Assembly (NCBI RefSeq): GCF_041146795.1
Contig: NC_135180.1
Span: forward strand, 35,572,294-35,636,293
Length of the DNA stretch: 64,000 nt
Direction of reading: 5' to 3'
Origin: Maylandia zebra
Taxonomy: Eukaryota > Chordata > Actinopteri > Cichliformes > Cichlidae
The notes under the pieces were generated by a model, which saw only the letters and a list, made by a program, of their open reading frames with translations, searched no databases and had not been told where the DNA came from. This document shows, piece by piece, positions 12,664 through 25,974 of the stretch. A program made the translations under genes and the position numbers. Position 1 is the first letter of the stretch; each line of letters begins with the position of its first letter.

Positions 12664-12770
12664 GAAGTCCGGTTTGATGTCGGCCTCAGTCCTCTCTCCA
12701 TGGCCGTGTGGACCCGTCAGTCTGGTCTGTGGACTCTTCCTGCTGGCCTCCTCACCACTCCTCATTGCAG
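12664..12770 (+). CDS. susd6: susd6 exon 2 (start codon and signal peptide)
   Basis: Acceptor TGTCACCAG ends at 12663 and donor GCAG/GTACGA follows 12770. ATG at 12677 is the first in-frame start after the exon 1 stop. It encodes about 31 residues with a hydrophobic core (VSLVCGLFLLASSPLLIA), a typical signal peptide. The exon ends in phase 1. Confidence 0.8.
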
Positions 12771-15700
12771 GTACGACCTCTGACCCCAACAGGGTCGCTT
12801 TTAAAACACACAGCAATCTCCACTCAACCTTTTTGAAAGAACTCAAGCAAAAACTCTGAGCTGATGGCAGAGAAATGACGCACACTTTGATTCAGTGTTT
12901 GAATATTAGAGAACTAACAAAGTGCTCATTCATCTCATCGTGGTGGTTTTACATTTTGGACTGAAAGAAGAAGTAGGGAAAAAGATTGCCAGTGTCAGCT
13001 CTGCCACTTCCTCTTAACCCCTTTATGACAGAAATTGCTCTCAGATGATCCAAAAGATACGAGGGGTGAAGAACCTAAACAGAAAGTGATTATTTCTGCC
13101 TGCTTCACACATCAGAGTTTAGTTTTCACAACTGTTATGAGTAGTGTGCATGCAGGCCAGTTCACTTTGCACATAAATGTTCATCTAAAGCAGTGGTGTC
13201 AAACATAAGGCCCAGGGACCAGAATTGGACATTGAAACACGTAATGACTTAACTTTTTTTCAGATTTTTTTTTTTTTTTTTTTTTTTTTGGCTTGTCCTA
13301 CTGATAAACACCTCCCCCCCAACATTCATACTACACCAAAGTAATGAAGTGATGGATCAACATTTAAATGACAGAAAATTCCCATTATTTTTCTTTCAAA
13401 AGTCTTTTTATTAGACAAAGGTTCCAATACAATGTATACAATAACACAAAATGCTTCAGAATATTCCAAAATTTCAATCTTGTTCCCACCCCAACCCTTA
13501 AAACAACAAATAATTGGCAGCCTGCTGCCCAACTAAACAAAAAACAAACAAAAAAACAGAAAAAACAAACAAAAGCAAAAAACAACTAATTCCCATTATT
13601 TTTATTTGAATTAACAAAACTTTCAACTTTATAATTAAAAGCAATGAGAAACCAGAACTTTTGCACATTTCTTATGCTGAGATAAATGTGCAGTTAAACC
13701 ACTTTACCGTGACCGAAAGGGAATTTTTACTGCCCACTTAAGATCAAAGTGGGTATGTGTGTGTGGCCTTTGATGTAAAGTGAGTTTGACATCCTTGATC
13801 TAAAGCGTGCTGATTGGTCAGTTTGATGACGGTGCTGTGATGTCCCTGAAATTCACAGACATGTAAATCTGTTGCCTCAATAAATTTGATTAAAAATATG
13901 GAAGAAGATGGGCCAGAGCTCCACCGAGCCCCATTTATTCTGGACTGTTTCAAAGCGCTCTATGAACCAGGGAGCCCTCAGCCTGACACATCATAATGCA
14001 GCTTTGTCAGGCGCCTCCTGTGTTTCCCCTTCATGCAAAAGGCATCATTGAGCGTCAGTTGTTCCAGCCGCAGCTCTATCGGTACCTGACAGGTCACAGT
14101 CCTGTTTTTGCAGGACTTTTTTTGTTTTGCCCAAAGACTGGGCTTGGTTTAAAGCTTGTCTCTTCACAACAGGAACCCTGGTATTTGAGAAATGACGAGT
14201 TGGGAGTTGCCGATTATTCTCACGAATGTCGTAAAACCCTGTGTCTTTGTATTGCTTCAATTCCCACAATCCTTCTGCAACCAAAGAGCTCCAAACACAG
14301 ACGCATGGCGACCCCGGCTTGAGTTGCATAAGCGGTTAAATAAACTGATATAATCCTATTTTATTCAGCTCACCTTATGTGTACCAGCAGGAGTGAAACT
14401 GGAAACCACTTTTTAGTGAAAGTTTTTAAAAGATAACTTTATTTGGAAATTCAGATTTCCACCTGATCTTACCTGAAGAGAAATTTAACATGATATTTAT
14501 TAAAGCCACACAAACACTAAAAGATCAAAAAGTCACCCTTATTTTTTATTTTTTTTTAATTCACTGAAAAGGCCACATAAAGCCTCTGCAGCAGTTTGGA
14601 CTGAAACACACTTATATGACACCTTTACCATGACTGATTTTGAAACACTACATGAACTTTAGGCAGGATGTCTGCAGTTTCTCTTCAGGTCACTGTGTTC
14701 AGTCTGTTTTGGAGGTTTGAAACTAGCTGTCTGGCTCCTCCTGTCCTAATAAGAACCGTCTTGTCACGCTCTTTAGCTCGTATAGGAACCAGCTGCGTTT
14801 CGTAACGCTGCAGTGCAACTTTGTGGCTCAGATGCGTCTAAATATCTGTTTCTTTGATTTTAGAAGGCGAGTGAAATCCCTTGAAAGTGTCTTACTTTAT
14901 TCATTCAGGTGTCATTTTGCGCTCTCAGCTTCACACTTGCCCTACTCTCAGCACGTTAACGCTGAAGAGGTGGAGGAAACCATAATTCTGCAGACATACG
15001 TTTTTAAGGTGAAAGATGAAGAAATAGAGGAAGTTGGGAACACAGCTGGGTTTCTGGTAAAGCTGCCTGCTGTGGGCGAGTAAATAAAGATCATTAAAAA
15101 AAAACGGAACCACATCTCTGTGGAGCCTTTTAGCCACATATCAGCTCTTGTTTGCTGTAATAATATCCCCTCGCTGTGCTTTCATGTGGACACAGCTTGT
15201 GTTGCACTCTTCATCCATCACCCCTCACCATGAAACCTCGCCTGCATGCTTATCTTCTTCGAGTGTGTTGGAATAGCAACTTGCACTCCAGGCCGACTTA
15301 TTGCCCTTTGGTTTCTTTTTTTGTTTAGTTATTTAAAATCCAGACAAAGGATGCATGCAGGTCCTCTTTCATTATCCATAAATTCAGTGAACCACACAAG
15401 TGTTTGCACAATGACACATTTAAGAACAGTGCAAATACAAAGGGGGCAGAAAGCTGCAAAATCATTGGCTAGCACTGTGAAACCAAAGGACACTGTGGAA
15501 ATAACTCTAAAGCAATGCAAGCCTACAGGAGATATAAACCCCCCCCCCGAATATTTATGTAATGGGGGGAAAAAAAAACCCTCCTCAATCCAAACAGAGC
15601 TAAATCTCTCTTAGTTTCAGCTGATGGCAGCTGGTGGAAGGAAGGAGTGAGAAAAACACCTCCACAATGTTTATCCTGTTCTTTAAAGCCAAAAGCAAAC

Positions 15701-18700
15701 AAACGCACATGGAGGAGTGCTGCAAAAATGGAGGAGGGCCGAGGGAGAACATAAACAATATCCAGCAACAGTGATGGATCCTGAACAAATGTCCAGGTCT
15801 AGGGCCACAGGACCGTAGTCTAACAATGGATGTCCAGAGCTTCCTCTCAGGACCCACCTCCTTCAGCTCTTCTGGAGCTGCACTGAGATGCTCCCAAGTG
15901 GCCATCTACTCTCAGCTGGATATGGCCGAATGTCTAACTTAGGAGGTGTCGAGGAGGTCTGGTGCTTGGAGAAACATGGCCCCTTCTCATCACTGTTTTG
16001 TTTTTCTGCAGGCAAAATGAACTGCACTCACCCTCTGGTGCCAGAATATGGAGGTTTTCGCTGCGATCCCTCCCCGTGCCAAGGCTTCCCTCACAAGACC
16101 ACCATCCGCCTCTTCTGTGAATCAGGATACCAGATGAGGACCCCACTGTCCAGGTGCCGCAACGGGAAGTGGGGTCCTCCCATATCTGCCTGCATCCCCA
16201 TGAAAGGTGAGAGTTTGACGGCCTCCAGTCAGAGTTATAGCGTGTTGTGTTTTTGTTTGCGCTCCAGCAAAGTGATCAGGGCGTGGTGTTGATGTTTGTG
16301 TGTTTTGTTAAGTGCAAAGAGCAGTGGTACATTAAACTCACACTCTTAGATGTGTTTAATGGAGCTGATAAGCCAGTTTGAGTTTCCATGCTTACGAGTT
16401 TTGCTCATGCATATTGTCAGCAGGTTGTTAGTTTCGATTCGAGCCATCCAGTCGCCTCTGAGGCTTCTGGAGTTACTCCGTTTAGAAGTCGTATGATATG
16501 AAACTTTCCTTCTTTAATAATAAGATTTTCTTAGACAACTCTTAACATTTCCCAGCAGTAGCGAGCATCACAGCGTTGCTTAGAGATTATTACTTAAGTT
16601 TATAATCTACCTGTGACTCATCTCCCCGTCAGCCCAGCCAGTCTAAAGGCTGGTTAGTCATTTTAGTCACCGCTCATTTCTTGTTTTAAGCATTCAGGAA
16701 GTAGATGGCGTGTGTACCAAGTACTTGTCGACAGCATACAAATATGTGTTAATGCTAATTTCCGATATGAAGAAAGTAATATGAAGCTTCATCTCATCAT
16801 CTTCATCTAATTTCCATCTCATCATTAATACCAATGAGTATCAGCCACTGTTACATTTTTTCTTTTAATTTACAGCCGCTGACTTTATGGCACTATTGAA
16901 AATGATTAAGGAAACAAATTGTACTTGCGTGGCTTTTTAAAGTGTGCAGTACTCAAAGAGCTTGAGTCACATGAAATCAATACAGCATACCACGCGTTCA
17001 GCAAATTATGAACTCAAATTTCCCAGATTTTACAATATTTAAAACAGATAGCCGAGATCACGTGCCCCATACACCGCACAGTTTCAGAAACACTGGTTTC
17101 ATGAGGAACTGGATGACAGCCTGATAACAACCCTGGACACAAGCACGGACTAGGACTCAGTAACCACTCCAGGAGTTAAAGCTAAACCAGCGCTCTTGGT
17201 CAATGAAACACTGACAGCAGCATCACACGGCCGCAAGACTCAAAGTCTCAGCAGAATAAAAGAAAACTATGATCATAACACACTAAGTTAAGCATTAACA
17301 ATCTAGTGAGACTGTGCATGTGCCACTGCAGATGTATCCCTTAAAAATAATTAAATAACACACTTGTGGATGACTGTGCTTCTCAATATTCACGAATAGG
17401 TAGTTATAACTAGACTAATATAAATGTATTAAATTCAACATCTTTTTAAAGATAATATTATAATGGAAAGCTCATAAAATGGAACCAACGAGCATAGATT
17501 TCTTTTAGAAAATGTACAGTATTTACATTATGTGTTAAGAGACATCTTAGTTTTGGCCACATGTTGGTGCCCCATACACCACACACTTACCAAAACACCC
17601 ATTTCATTAACTTCTGAAACAACAACAAGGGGGGGGGGGGAAACGAGTCTCTGTCGTAGTTTTCTGTTAATGTGTAAACTTTCATGTTTGTGGCTACATT
17701 ATTGCTGGAAACCACATTATTCATTCACAAGAATCAACACCCACCAGCAATGCCACTGAACTGTTGTACTCTTAGTCTCACAATGCCGCCAGTGCTGCAG
17801 TGTGACCCGATATATTTACTCTTAGATTCTGCTGAAGTACACTTTTATTGGGCTTGTATTGAAACTTCAAATCTCTACTTCCTTTTCCTTTTTTTTAAAT
17901 TTATATTATTTCACATTTCAATGATGTGTGATTCTGCACAATGACTTTTATTTTAAGTACTTTTTAACTATATTTTGATGCTCAGAATCTTAACTTTACC
18001 GCAGTAAAGAGTCTGAATACACATTTCACTGCTTTGCTGAATAACTATGCAAAACAAAAGGACTTTTAGTTTTGTTTTTGTGCACAGGGCTGCGCATGAA
18101 CCTGAAAATCATCCCCAATGTTTTCTACACTGACACAAAATGTAGATAATTCAGTACCGATGTAAGTTAAATGCATCAATTATGCAGAAACAGCAGACGC
18201 AGCAGCTTTATCGTCTTTATCTTATGACCTACTTAAGAGGTGAACACAGACACACTCTACAGAGGAAGTAGCAGCTTTACTTTCCTCAGACCAGTTCCAA
18301 CTTCCTCTGTCGCCATTCAGTCGAATGTGCTGCAACAGGAAGTCAAAGTGCAGAAAGAGGAAGCGGGCAAAGCCACCATAATAACCATTAAACATTTCCT
18401 CTCTGATGCTGTCAGTCTCATGGAAAGCTGCTGCCGTGTTGTCACGGGCACAAACAAACCACACAGCTTGAAAATCTCTCCTCTCGCAAAGATCTTGAGA
18501 TAGATAATTAATTTCTGCTCAGAGCTTCTACTCAGAACACACAACCTTTCCCAGGGTTATGCATTTAGGTTCAGTTTACCTGTCTTATTGTGGTGACAAA
18601 AACACCAAATGCACATCTGGCATTCAGGCACAATTTTGGAAATAATCAGATCTCCTCAAAGAACCTGGATTTTAGTTTTGGAAGCCTGTTCTGCTGAAAA

Positions 18701-19824
18701 CAATCCTGTTAAGTTCAAACCTGCTGCAGAATGTTCTGGTGGCTCTGCTGCATATGCATGGTCTCATGCATAAATGCGACCACACCCAAAATGGCCCAAG
18801 ATGTTCAGTGTGCACACACACAAAGTCAGGAAAAGGCAACAAAATGTGAAGGTTTTGGTATTTTCAGCATCTGTAATGTCTGTCTTTTTCTTCCTCAGGC
18901 AATCCTATCCCAAAACCCGACGACTCAATGCCCAGCATGGCCACGACTGCAGTGGGTGTGTCCATCTTCCTGCTCACCACCACCGCCTGCCTGGTCCTCA
19001 AGTCCCGGCTCTACCCCTGTCAATCACAAAGGTAAGAAGAAACGTCTATTGACTTTTTATCCATGTATTTGTTTCTGAGCACCTATTTTTACAGGTGTGA
19101 CATCTTATGTGTATTTATATGCACATGATATAAATAAACTAATAGCTGTACAGGACAGACACCACTTCAAACACTCTGAGTGTTATCAGCCTATCAAAGC
19201 TGTTGCCACATGTTCTTATTATTATAATAAATAACTTCTTAATTAGGTCAACTCCACCTTGTAGTAAGGCAAGAGGGTTAGTAGTATCCATTCTGGTTAC
19301 TGATAAATACTGATACTGAAATGTGTGTTAGCATCACGTGCTGCCTTGTCTGAGTGTGGGGAGCTGGAAACACAGGCTGAACTTTAGTTACTTTATATTC
19401 AGTGCTGTAGTTTCAGGTCAGAGGTCAGGAGCACTTCATTTGTCATCTGAGCATTAACCTCTTACTTTTCCTTCCTCCCTGCAGCCGTCGCTCCTCAGAC
19501 CAGCTGGACCTGATGGTGGACGGGCTTCCAGTTTCCCTTCCCTCCTATGAGGAGGCGGTGTACGGCAGCTGGGGGCAGCGCATCCCTGCCTGCTCAGCTC
19601 CCGGGCCCACGCAGCTCCTCCTGGCTCAGGAGGCCCCGGGCTGTCAGCAGTCTTCCCCGAGCAGCCAGTCAGACGGCAGCCACTGCCCGCTCCTATCGGG
19701 CCAAAGCCCTGACAACCCTCCACCGCCTTACGAAGAGGTCCAGTCGCCACATGCCAGAGACAGGATGAATGACGGGGACGTCCTGCAGCTCCGCGTTGCA
19801 CTTTCAGACGATAAGGACACATGA
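12677..19824 (+). CDS. susd6: Sushi domain-containing protein 6 (SUSD6), four coding exons
   Basis: Joined exons 12677-12770, 16012-16206, 18899-19031 and 19485-19824 give a 253-residue type I membrane protein; all phases match (1, 1, 2). Residues 1-31 are a signal peptide. About 36-92 form one sushi (CCP) domain with six cysteines (36, 49, 54, 67, 80, 92). About 112-130 span the membrane. The cytoplasmic tail has MVDGLPVSLPSYEEAVYGS (151-169), nearly identical to my recollection of the matching block of mammalian SUSD6, and a PPPYEEV motif (220-226). Mammalian SUSD6 (KIAA0247, DRAGO) is reported as a p53 target and as an adaptor that recruits WW-domain ubiquitin ligases such as WWP2 to MHC class I with TMEM127. 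The LPSY and PPPY motifs fit ligase recruitment. The tail is shorter than in human (about 303 aa total). SUSD4 is the nearest alternative, but it has several sushi domains. Confidence 0.9.
12771..16011 (+). other. susd6: susd6 intron 2
   Basis: A 3.2 kb intron holding the hAT-type element at 13191-13797 and otherwise unremarkable sequence. I found no further exon; open frames such as 13996-14322 have no splice or protein support. Confidence 0.6.
13191..13797 (+). mobile_element. hAT-type non-autonomous transposon with 8 bp target duplication
   Basis: The 607 bp unit starts CAGTGGTGTCAAAC and ends, on the opposite strand, CAAGGATGTCAAAC (11 of 14 identical). It is flanked by a perfect 8 bp duplication ATCTAAAG at 13183-13190 and 13798-13805. 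An 8 bp duplication and CA ends are hAT features. It contains a 25-T run and no transposase, and sits in susd6 intron 2. Confidence 0.85.
16012..16206 (+). CDS. susd6: susd6 exon 3 (sushi domain)
   Basis: Acceptor TTTTTCTGCAG ends at 16011 and donor AAAG/GTGAGAG follows 16206. The 195 nt encode residues 32-97, holding all six sushi cysteines and the conserved CRNGKWGPP tryptophan block near the end of the domain. Confidence 0.9.
16207..18898 (+). other. susd6: susd6 intron 3
   Basis: A 2.7 kb AT-rich intron. Apart from a run of 10 G near 17630 I see no structured feature, and no coding exon. Confidence 0.6.
18899..19031 (+). CDS. susd6: susd6 exon 4 (transmembrane segment)
   Basis: Acceptor CTTCCTCAG ends at 18898 and donor AAAG/GTAAGA follows 19031. 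The 133 nt encode a short proline-rich stalk, then the hydrophobic span TTAVGVSIFLLTTTACLVL and the basic stop-transfer KSR. Confidence 0.88.
19485..19824 (+). CDS. susd6: susd6 exon 5 (cytoplasmic tail)
   Basis: Acceptor CTCCCTGCAG ends at 19484; the stop TGA is 19822-19824. It encodes residues 141-253 with LPSYEEAV and PPPYEEV, two PY-type ligands for NEDD4-family WW domains, separated by a serine/glutamine-rich linker. Confidence 0.92.
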
Positions 19825-20215
19825 TGACGGACGGAGAGACTCAGAAGTAGTTTATGATTTTGACAGGTGCAGTGTTCACTCTGCAGATAACTGCTCAAAA
19901 AACATAAAAACAGGGGCTCACGGCAGACTCCTGTACTGCCCGCACTTTTCCTGGTTGGCTCACCAGCATCAGGACCTATCACATGGTATTTTAGACGATA
20001 AGCTCTGATTGGCCAGTTGTTGGGTCAAAAAAGACCCGAATGAAGAGGACTGAAGTGCATTTATAGCTGAAACGTTGATTGTATAGTGTGTTTGTATAAA
20101 CGTTGATTGTATAGCAAATGTATGTGACACAGGGAGGGGGTGTGTTGTGCGGTATCATCGCTGTCTTGTGAAATCCTGAGAGTGTGAAAACAGGAAGGCT
20201 TTTACCAGACAGCGG

Positions 20216-20220
<5 letters not shown>

Positions 20221-20305
<85 letters not shown>
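20221..20305 (+). repeat. (TG)n microsatellite in the susd6 3' UTR
   Basis: About 42 uninterrupted TG units. In the transcript this is a long (UG)n tract about 0.4 kb after the stop codon. Such arrays are highly length-variable. Confidence 0.95.
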
Positions 20306-20311
<6 letters not shown>

Positions 20312-20994
20312 TGTGTTTCTGGAGACGTCGTCTACCTTTTCCCCTCAGTGACGGGGCTCATTAAGGCTTCGTTTGTGAAGTCAGTGGCGTGTTGTTTCTT
20401 TTCACTTCTGCATTTGTGTCTGAGACTTTTGCACAGTGTTTCTATTAAAGTCCAAACGGGCCGAGGCGCACGGGCTGCTGATTTAAAAGCACACACACTC
20501 GGGTCGTGGATGGTGATTTTGTTTTTTTTAAATAAAATGTTAATTTCATGTACAGCAAAGTGCTTGGAAACCAAATGTTCTCTCAAAGTGTTTCTGCTGT
20601 GTTCATTCAATGCTGATGGAGGAAAAACTATTTAATATTTAATCGCTTTCAATCTACAGTTATGAGTCGATTGGTTTACTAAATGAAATCAATATATTTA
20701 GTAAATCATTGGAGATTTATGTAGGCACTTTAAAAAAAAAAATCAATTTAAAATAAAATAAAAAGAAGATTTTAGGTGCAAATCTCTGAGATGACCCGGA
20801 TGCCTTTGAGGATCATCTTCATGTCCTTACTGGGTTCCTCGAATGACTGACGCCTTCAGACCTTGAATGTATTTAATGTTTTTGTTTTGTGCAGACAGAT
20901 CTGAACTAATATATATAAAAATATGTGTATATAAATTGTAATATTTACAAAATCATTATTTCTATATTGTGTTATTGCACAGAACTATATGATT

Positions 20995-21000
20995 AATAAA
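20995..21000 (+). terminator. susd6: susd6 polyadenylation signal
   Basis: Canonical AATAAA, followed within 30 nt by TGTTGAAGTGTTTCTTT, a U/GU-rich downstream element. Confidence 0.6.
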
Positions 21001-21020
21001 TGTTGAAGTGTTTCTTTATT

Positions 21021-24000
21021 TGCACGTCTCCGTCTCATTTGTTGCTGTTGTAAACACAGCTGATATTTTGTGCAGCATTTGTCTTTAGCTGCTAGTTTTT
21101 ACATAAATCTGAAAGTTTTCACACAACTGTTTGAGATGCTCTGCTAAAAACAGCAGGAACTCCTTAAGGGGTTGCAGGGTTTTAAATTCCTGGTGGTGAA
21201 CTTTTTTTCTTCTTGCTGAACAGTTTTTCCTGGCTGGATGAACCTTTTACCCCTACATGCTGCAGGTTAGCCCACAACAACAGCTGTCAGCAGTAAAGTT
21301 GATGATTGTGTTCCCAGAAAGTGACTGAGAAACAGTGTAACTCAAGCACGGTGAAGAAACAGCACAGCGAGTTGTACTGTTTGAAGTTGTGAAAACAAAT
21401 GACACAAAATCTGGTCTTTCCCTTTTAGGAGACTGCAGGTTAGCTGGCATGAGAACTTTGCCCATGATGCAACACAACAATCAGACATCTGATGTCACGT
21501 CGCACAGTCAAATCAGGTCAATTTGTTTACAAGGATGGTTAAAAGAAAAAGCTAGACATTGATCATGCACAGCTAATAAAACAATAAATGCATTAAAACA
21601 TAAAAGTACTATGACCTAAAAAGTAAACAATACAAAACAAAGCAGTCTAGTTTAACCTGTTTTCTAGGCTTCCTGCTCGAAAATGACATCCCCAAAATGA
21701 ATGGAGTATTTCTCTGCAATCACAAACTGTGTAAACAATCTTGGTATCAAAATAAAGCTTACACTTGTTCATCAGAGGTGTAAAAATTGCAGCAGATGTT
21801 ACTGTGTCAAAGTTACTCAGGCTGGAACACAGAAAAAGTTTTTAGTGTAAAACCCTTTTAAAAATACGCTTTAGATCTCATTTTAATCCAGAAATTCAGT
21901 AATCAACATATAAACATCATCTGTGCAAAGACTTGTGCTTCTAAAGTAAAACAGTGAAAAATTGCAGCACTTTTAATAAATAAATATTCAGACATTGTAC
22001 AACAAGTCCAATCCTGACACACTCTGGACACCATATATGAGTAAAAGTTTTAGGTATTAAACAGCAGAGATTATTTAATTTCATTAACATGCCTAAAAAT
22101 GCTTGTTTTTTGAATATTTTTGAAGAATTAACCACACATTCACAGACAATGGGCCCTTTCTGAGGGGTTGCCACTTCCGGCTTCTTTTGGCCTCTTTTAG
22201 CGGATTTGCATGATTGACATTTCTTTTTAACCGTTTGAGCCAATAGAATCGTGGTAACGATGCCACTTCATCTAATCAGAAGTTGCAAAGCCAGACCCCA
22301 CCTGGGCCCAATTTATGTCTGTAGCTAGGTCTAAAATGACGGAAGTGGCTCTGATGCGCTAGTTAGCCGCGGTAGCTGCTGATAATCAGGGTGCTATCGG
22401 CTACCTGCGAAAATAACGGAGGAAACTGGGAGGTAAGCCAATTTTGCGCTGCTACGCGTTTCTTCTTTTGCGGCTGGTTCAGTGACTTTTGGTCGGAGCG
22501 TGGTGAAACTTAGTGTTTGGAATCTGTGATAGCTCTCGAAGCTAACTAGCCTTTGTTTAGCCGGTTATATGAAGTCTGGAGAATTTCTGGTTTTTTCGCA
22601 TTTACATAACTGCTCTTTTAATCATTGCTTGTTTTCGCTGTGTTTGGTGGTTGTAGAAAGGTTTCTGTGAATACTACACAAGTTGATATTTGATTAAAAG
22701 GCTCTACGCCATGGCGGGTTACATAACTCTTGAGCCCCAACGCCCCCGGTACCGGGAACAGAAGCCCCGCCCACTGGCTGCTCAAACCTTCTGTTTGTGA
22801 TGGACAGCCATTCAGAAGAATGGAGGTTGTTTTCAACATATGAACTGAGATGCTGTAACGAGATCCAATTCAGGATAAATAAGAATTATTTTAATATGTG
22901 ATTCATTAAAGCTACTCTAGTACAGTCTGAGGAAAAAAAGAGTGGAGTTGGAAATAAAGGCCTCGAGTATAATTAAACACAATTCAATTAAGGCTGATTG
23001 GACCTTATTAACATTAGGATGCAGTTACCTGTTCAGGATACAGCAGATCACAGACCACACCTCTGAAACAAACGTTTTATCCCGTCTCGGCAGATATATG
23101 TAAAAAAAAAAGTCAGTATTTCTCTCTGAAATGATAAAACCTTAAAATAAGCCACAGACAGAGTAAATGTCTCTCTGGTCTCTTAAACTGAAAATGTAGG
23201 ATCATGTTTCTTTTTTTCCCTCCTTGGATTTTCTCCAGGAAAATTCCCATAAAGATAAAACACATAGTCTCTTCAGTGATGTGTAATGCACCCATTTCCA
23301 GGAAAGCATTATCGGTCTTTATCAGTTTGTGACTTAGTTCAAGGACTCTGTGTCAGATAAGCCTGGATGTGTTTCACCTTTTCCAGTCAGACTAAAAGGA
23401 GAAGCTGCTCCGATGAGTCCAAGCTGTCCAGAAGTGAAACACAGACTGCTGCAACCAGTCAGCAGTGATTAATTTTCTGCATCAGCCACAGTGTGACAAC
23501 ATCCCGTCACACGGTGGAAGTTAGAAGAAGACTTAATTTCTCAACTCAGAACCAGAAAAGACACCGTGTGATCTTTGAAACTATTACCAGCCCTGAGGGT
23601 TTCCCTCCTCCGCTCAGCTTCCTTACAAATGCCTTCTTCAGAAAGTGACCAGCGTGTGACATCACAGCGAGGTTGTGCAAACAGGGTGGATTCACAGTTA
23701 CCGTCAGCGTTTATGCAAATGCCCACATCTGTGATTTCTTTTTTGATGACAAACCGGTTTTCTTTCATTTGTTTTACTTCCCATTTCTGCTTCTTTGTTT
23801 CTTTAAACCCTAAAAGGTTAACAGAACTAAAATTTTAAAACTGCCTTACATCAGCTATTTTGACAGTTTTCATTTTGCCACATAACTGGGGCTACGTTCT
23901 TACAGTCAGTTTAAATCTTTACTATAAAGTCACATTTCCACTGGATTATGAAACTTAAATGTAAGTTAACATGTTTATGTTGCCTTAACTCAACACATCA

Positions 24001-24226
24001 CTGTTGTTCCAATGATGAATGATTGACGACATTATTAATTATGTTTTTATTTTAGTGTTTAGGGCCACCTGCTGACGACTTGAAAGCCACCTGTAACAGA
24101 CGAAACACACCTGTGGGATGAAGTCAGAGGTAAGGGCTTAAACTACTTCAGTTTTGCACCAGCTCAAACCTTTATGGAAATCAGGAAATGCTCCATGACG
24201 CCTTCAAGTTGTGAACAGAAAAACAT
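21021..24226. other. Intergenic stretch between susd6 and the transposon nest
   Basis: There is no recognisable coding exon. The only structured part is 22160-22450, which has an octamer-like ATTTGCAT, a CCAAT word, an ETS-like ACGGAAGTGG and a donor-like GGGAG/GTAAGC. No downstream exon could be tied to it, so it may be repeat-derived. Confidence 0.45.
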
Positions 24227-24532
24227 GATGGCTGTGTCCCAATTCAGGGTCTGCACGCTTGAAGCACGCATTTCAAGTGCGGTTACGTCACCGCCACGCG
24301 ACGACGGCTGTCCCAATTCGAAGTGTGCTTCAAATGCATACTCCAAATGCGCCGTCGATTTCCCCAAATATCAAGCGTGGTCCGGTGCACGCTTCGTGGT
24401 CCCATATATCCCACAATTCATAGCGCGGCGGTGGGTGTGGATAATTTTGCCGCAAAATACGGCAGAAGGGAGCGGCTGAAGAGGGTTTTATTTTTATTTT
24501 TTTCTTTCTCCAAACTTTATTGAACTTATAAA

Positions 24533-25504
24533 CAGTGTTGGGGAGTAACGGAATACATATACCGCCGTTACGTATTTAAAATACAAAATATGAGTAACTG
24601 TATTCCGTTACAGTTACCGTTTAAAAAGGTGGTATTCAGAATACAGTTACTTTGTTGAAATAAATGGAATACACTGCGGTACTTTCCTGTTTCATATTGT
24701 CGCGGGTCAGGACTGTTTGGGTTTTGTTTGACAGCTACGTTCTGTTGTTCCAGGCGGCAGCGTTACGGTTGCCATGGTTACAGGGCGACGCTCTCTCTCT
24801 CTTTCTGCGACTGTGTGTTTCCTGGGTGAGAGAGCGCCTTTTCGTTGTTGTTGTTGTGCTAAGCTAACAGGCAGAATGCTACAAGCATAGCTCTAAAGAA
24901 TGTAGCATCATGGCCAGTGTAGTCCGTGCTGCAGGGAGAATGCACTGCCATACACGTTATGTGTCTGTGAGCGCGAGGAGGGAGAAAAAGGAGAGTGGAA
25001 AGGTACGAGTTGTCGTCGAGGAAAAACGGGAGCTGGAAGCATGTAAATATAATAATAACCACTGCAGCCAAGAAGAGTGCCTGACGAGCCCAGCTGTAAG
25101 TAAGCTATTAAGACTCGACTGTACACCACGTTCGTGTTTCCCTCCGAAAACAATAAGTTCCGTTGGAGCAGTCTTTCAACGCCTCTCTCTGTCTCTCGCA
25201 AGAAAAGTTGACCCACACAACAAAGTAAAGCTATTTTTCGGCTACGAGCTGACAGGGACCCCGCCGTATTAGTCAGAGGTCCCTTTACTACAGTTCGGAG
25301 TCGCGGACCTTCAGTAATAGTAATAAATCACACAGCAATAGTACATTCACGTTGTTGTAAAAAGCATGATAATATATTAAGTAATCCAAAGTATTCAGAA
25401 TACGTTTCTCTCATTGAGTAACGTAACGGAATACGTTACAGAATACATTTTGGGGCATGTATTCTGTAACGGAATACATTTTAAAAGTAACCTTCCCAAC
25501 ACTG
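24533..25504 (+). mobile_element. hAT-type MITE, 972 bp, nested
   Basis: It starts CAGTGTTGGGGAG and ends, on the opposite strand, CAGTGTTGGGAAG. The flanks CTTATAAA (24525-24532) and CTTTTAAA (25505-25512) match at 7 of 8 positions, the hAT target length. Subterminal GTAACGGAATAC motifs are repeated at both ends. Internal open frames show no transposase similarity that I can recognise. Confidence 0.85.
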
Positions 25505-25972
25505 CTTTTAAAGCGAACAGTCAGTCATTCCAGTTCAGTTTGTACAGTAGACATACAAGGGAAATAAGAGTAACAATATACAGTACAATGAAATAAGAAG
25601 GATAAATAAAGGATAAAAAAAAAAAGAACAAAAGGGGGGGGGGGGGGATGTGACAGACTTCATAACAACTTTGTACTTGAAAGTTGTGACAGGTCATTCG
25701 TTAAACATTTCTGAATGAATTTCAATCAATGATAAACCTTTTTTTATTGGAAGTTAATTTAAGAGAGTTTAAGTAATATTCAGCTTCAATCAAAAACAAA
25801 TGATGGGGTTGAGTTTTGAAATTTACATTTATGTATATGGAATTTCCCTAATAAGATGGAGCGGCCGAAGAGTGAACTGTCAAAAGTACTGAATATGACG
25901 TCACTTATTTATGTGCGAATGTTTAATAATTAAAGTCAGTCATATATCCACAAACACAACAAGCTGAAAGTC

Positions 25973-25974
<2 letters not shown>

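Larger units (their letters stand above)
19825..21020 (+). other. susd6: susd6 3' UTR with poly-A signal
   Basis: Non-coding sequence after the stop, ending near AATAAA at 20995-21000 followed by a T/G-rich downstream element. It contains the TG array at 20221-20305 and AT-rich, ATTTA-like words near 20630 and 20940 that could affect message stability. The cleavage site is inferred. Confidence 0.6.

Noticed and set aside
13996-14329. Overlapping ORFs of 108 aa (plus) and 94 aa (minus) in susd6 intron 2
   Set aside because: They are mirror frames of one another without domain or splice evidence.
20222-20635. 137-residue ORF starting with a Cys-Val repeat
   Set aside because: A translated TG microsatellite in the susd6 3' UTR, with no protein features beyond it.
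24910-25272. 120-residue ORF inside the nested MITE
   Set aside because: No transposase or other motif; the open frame lies within a non-autonomous element and has no start context or splice support.
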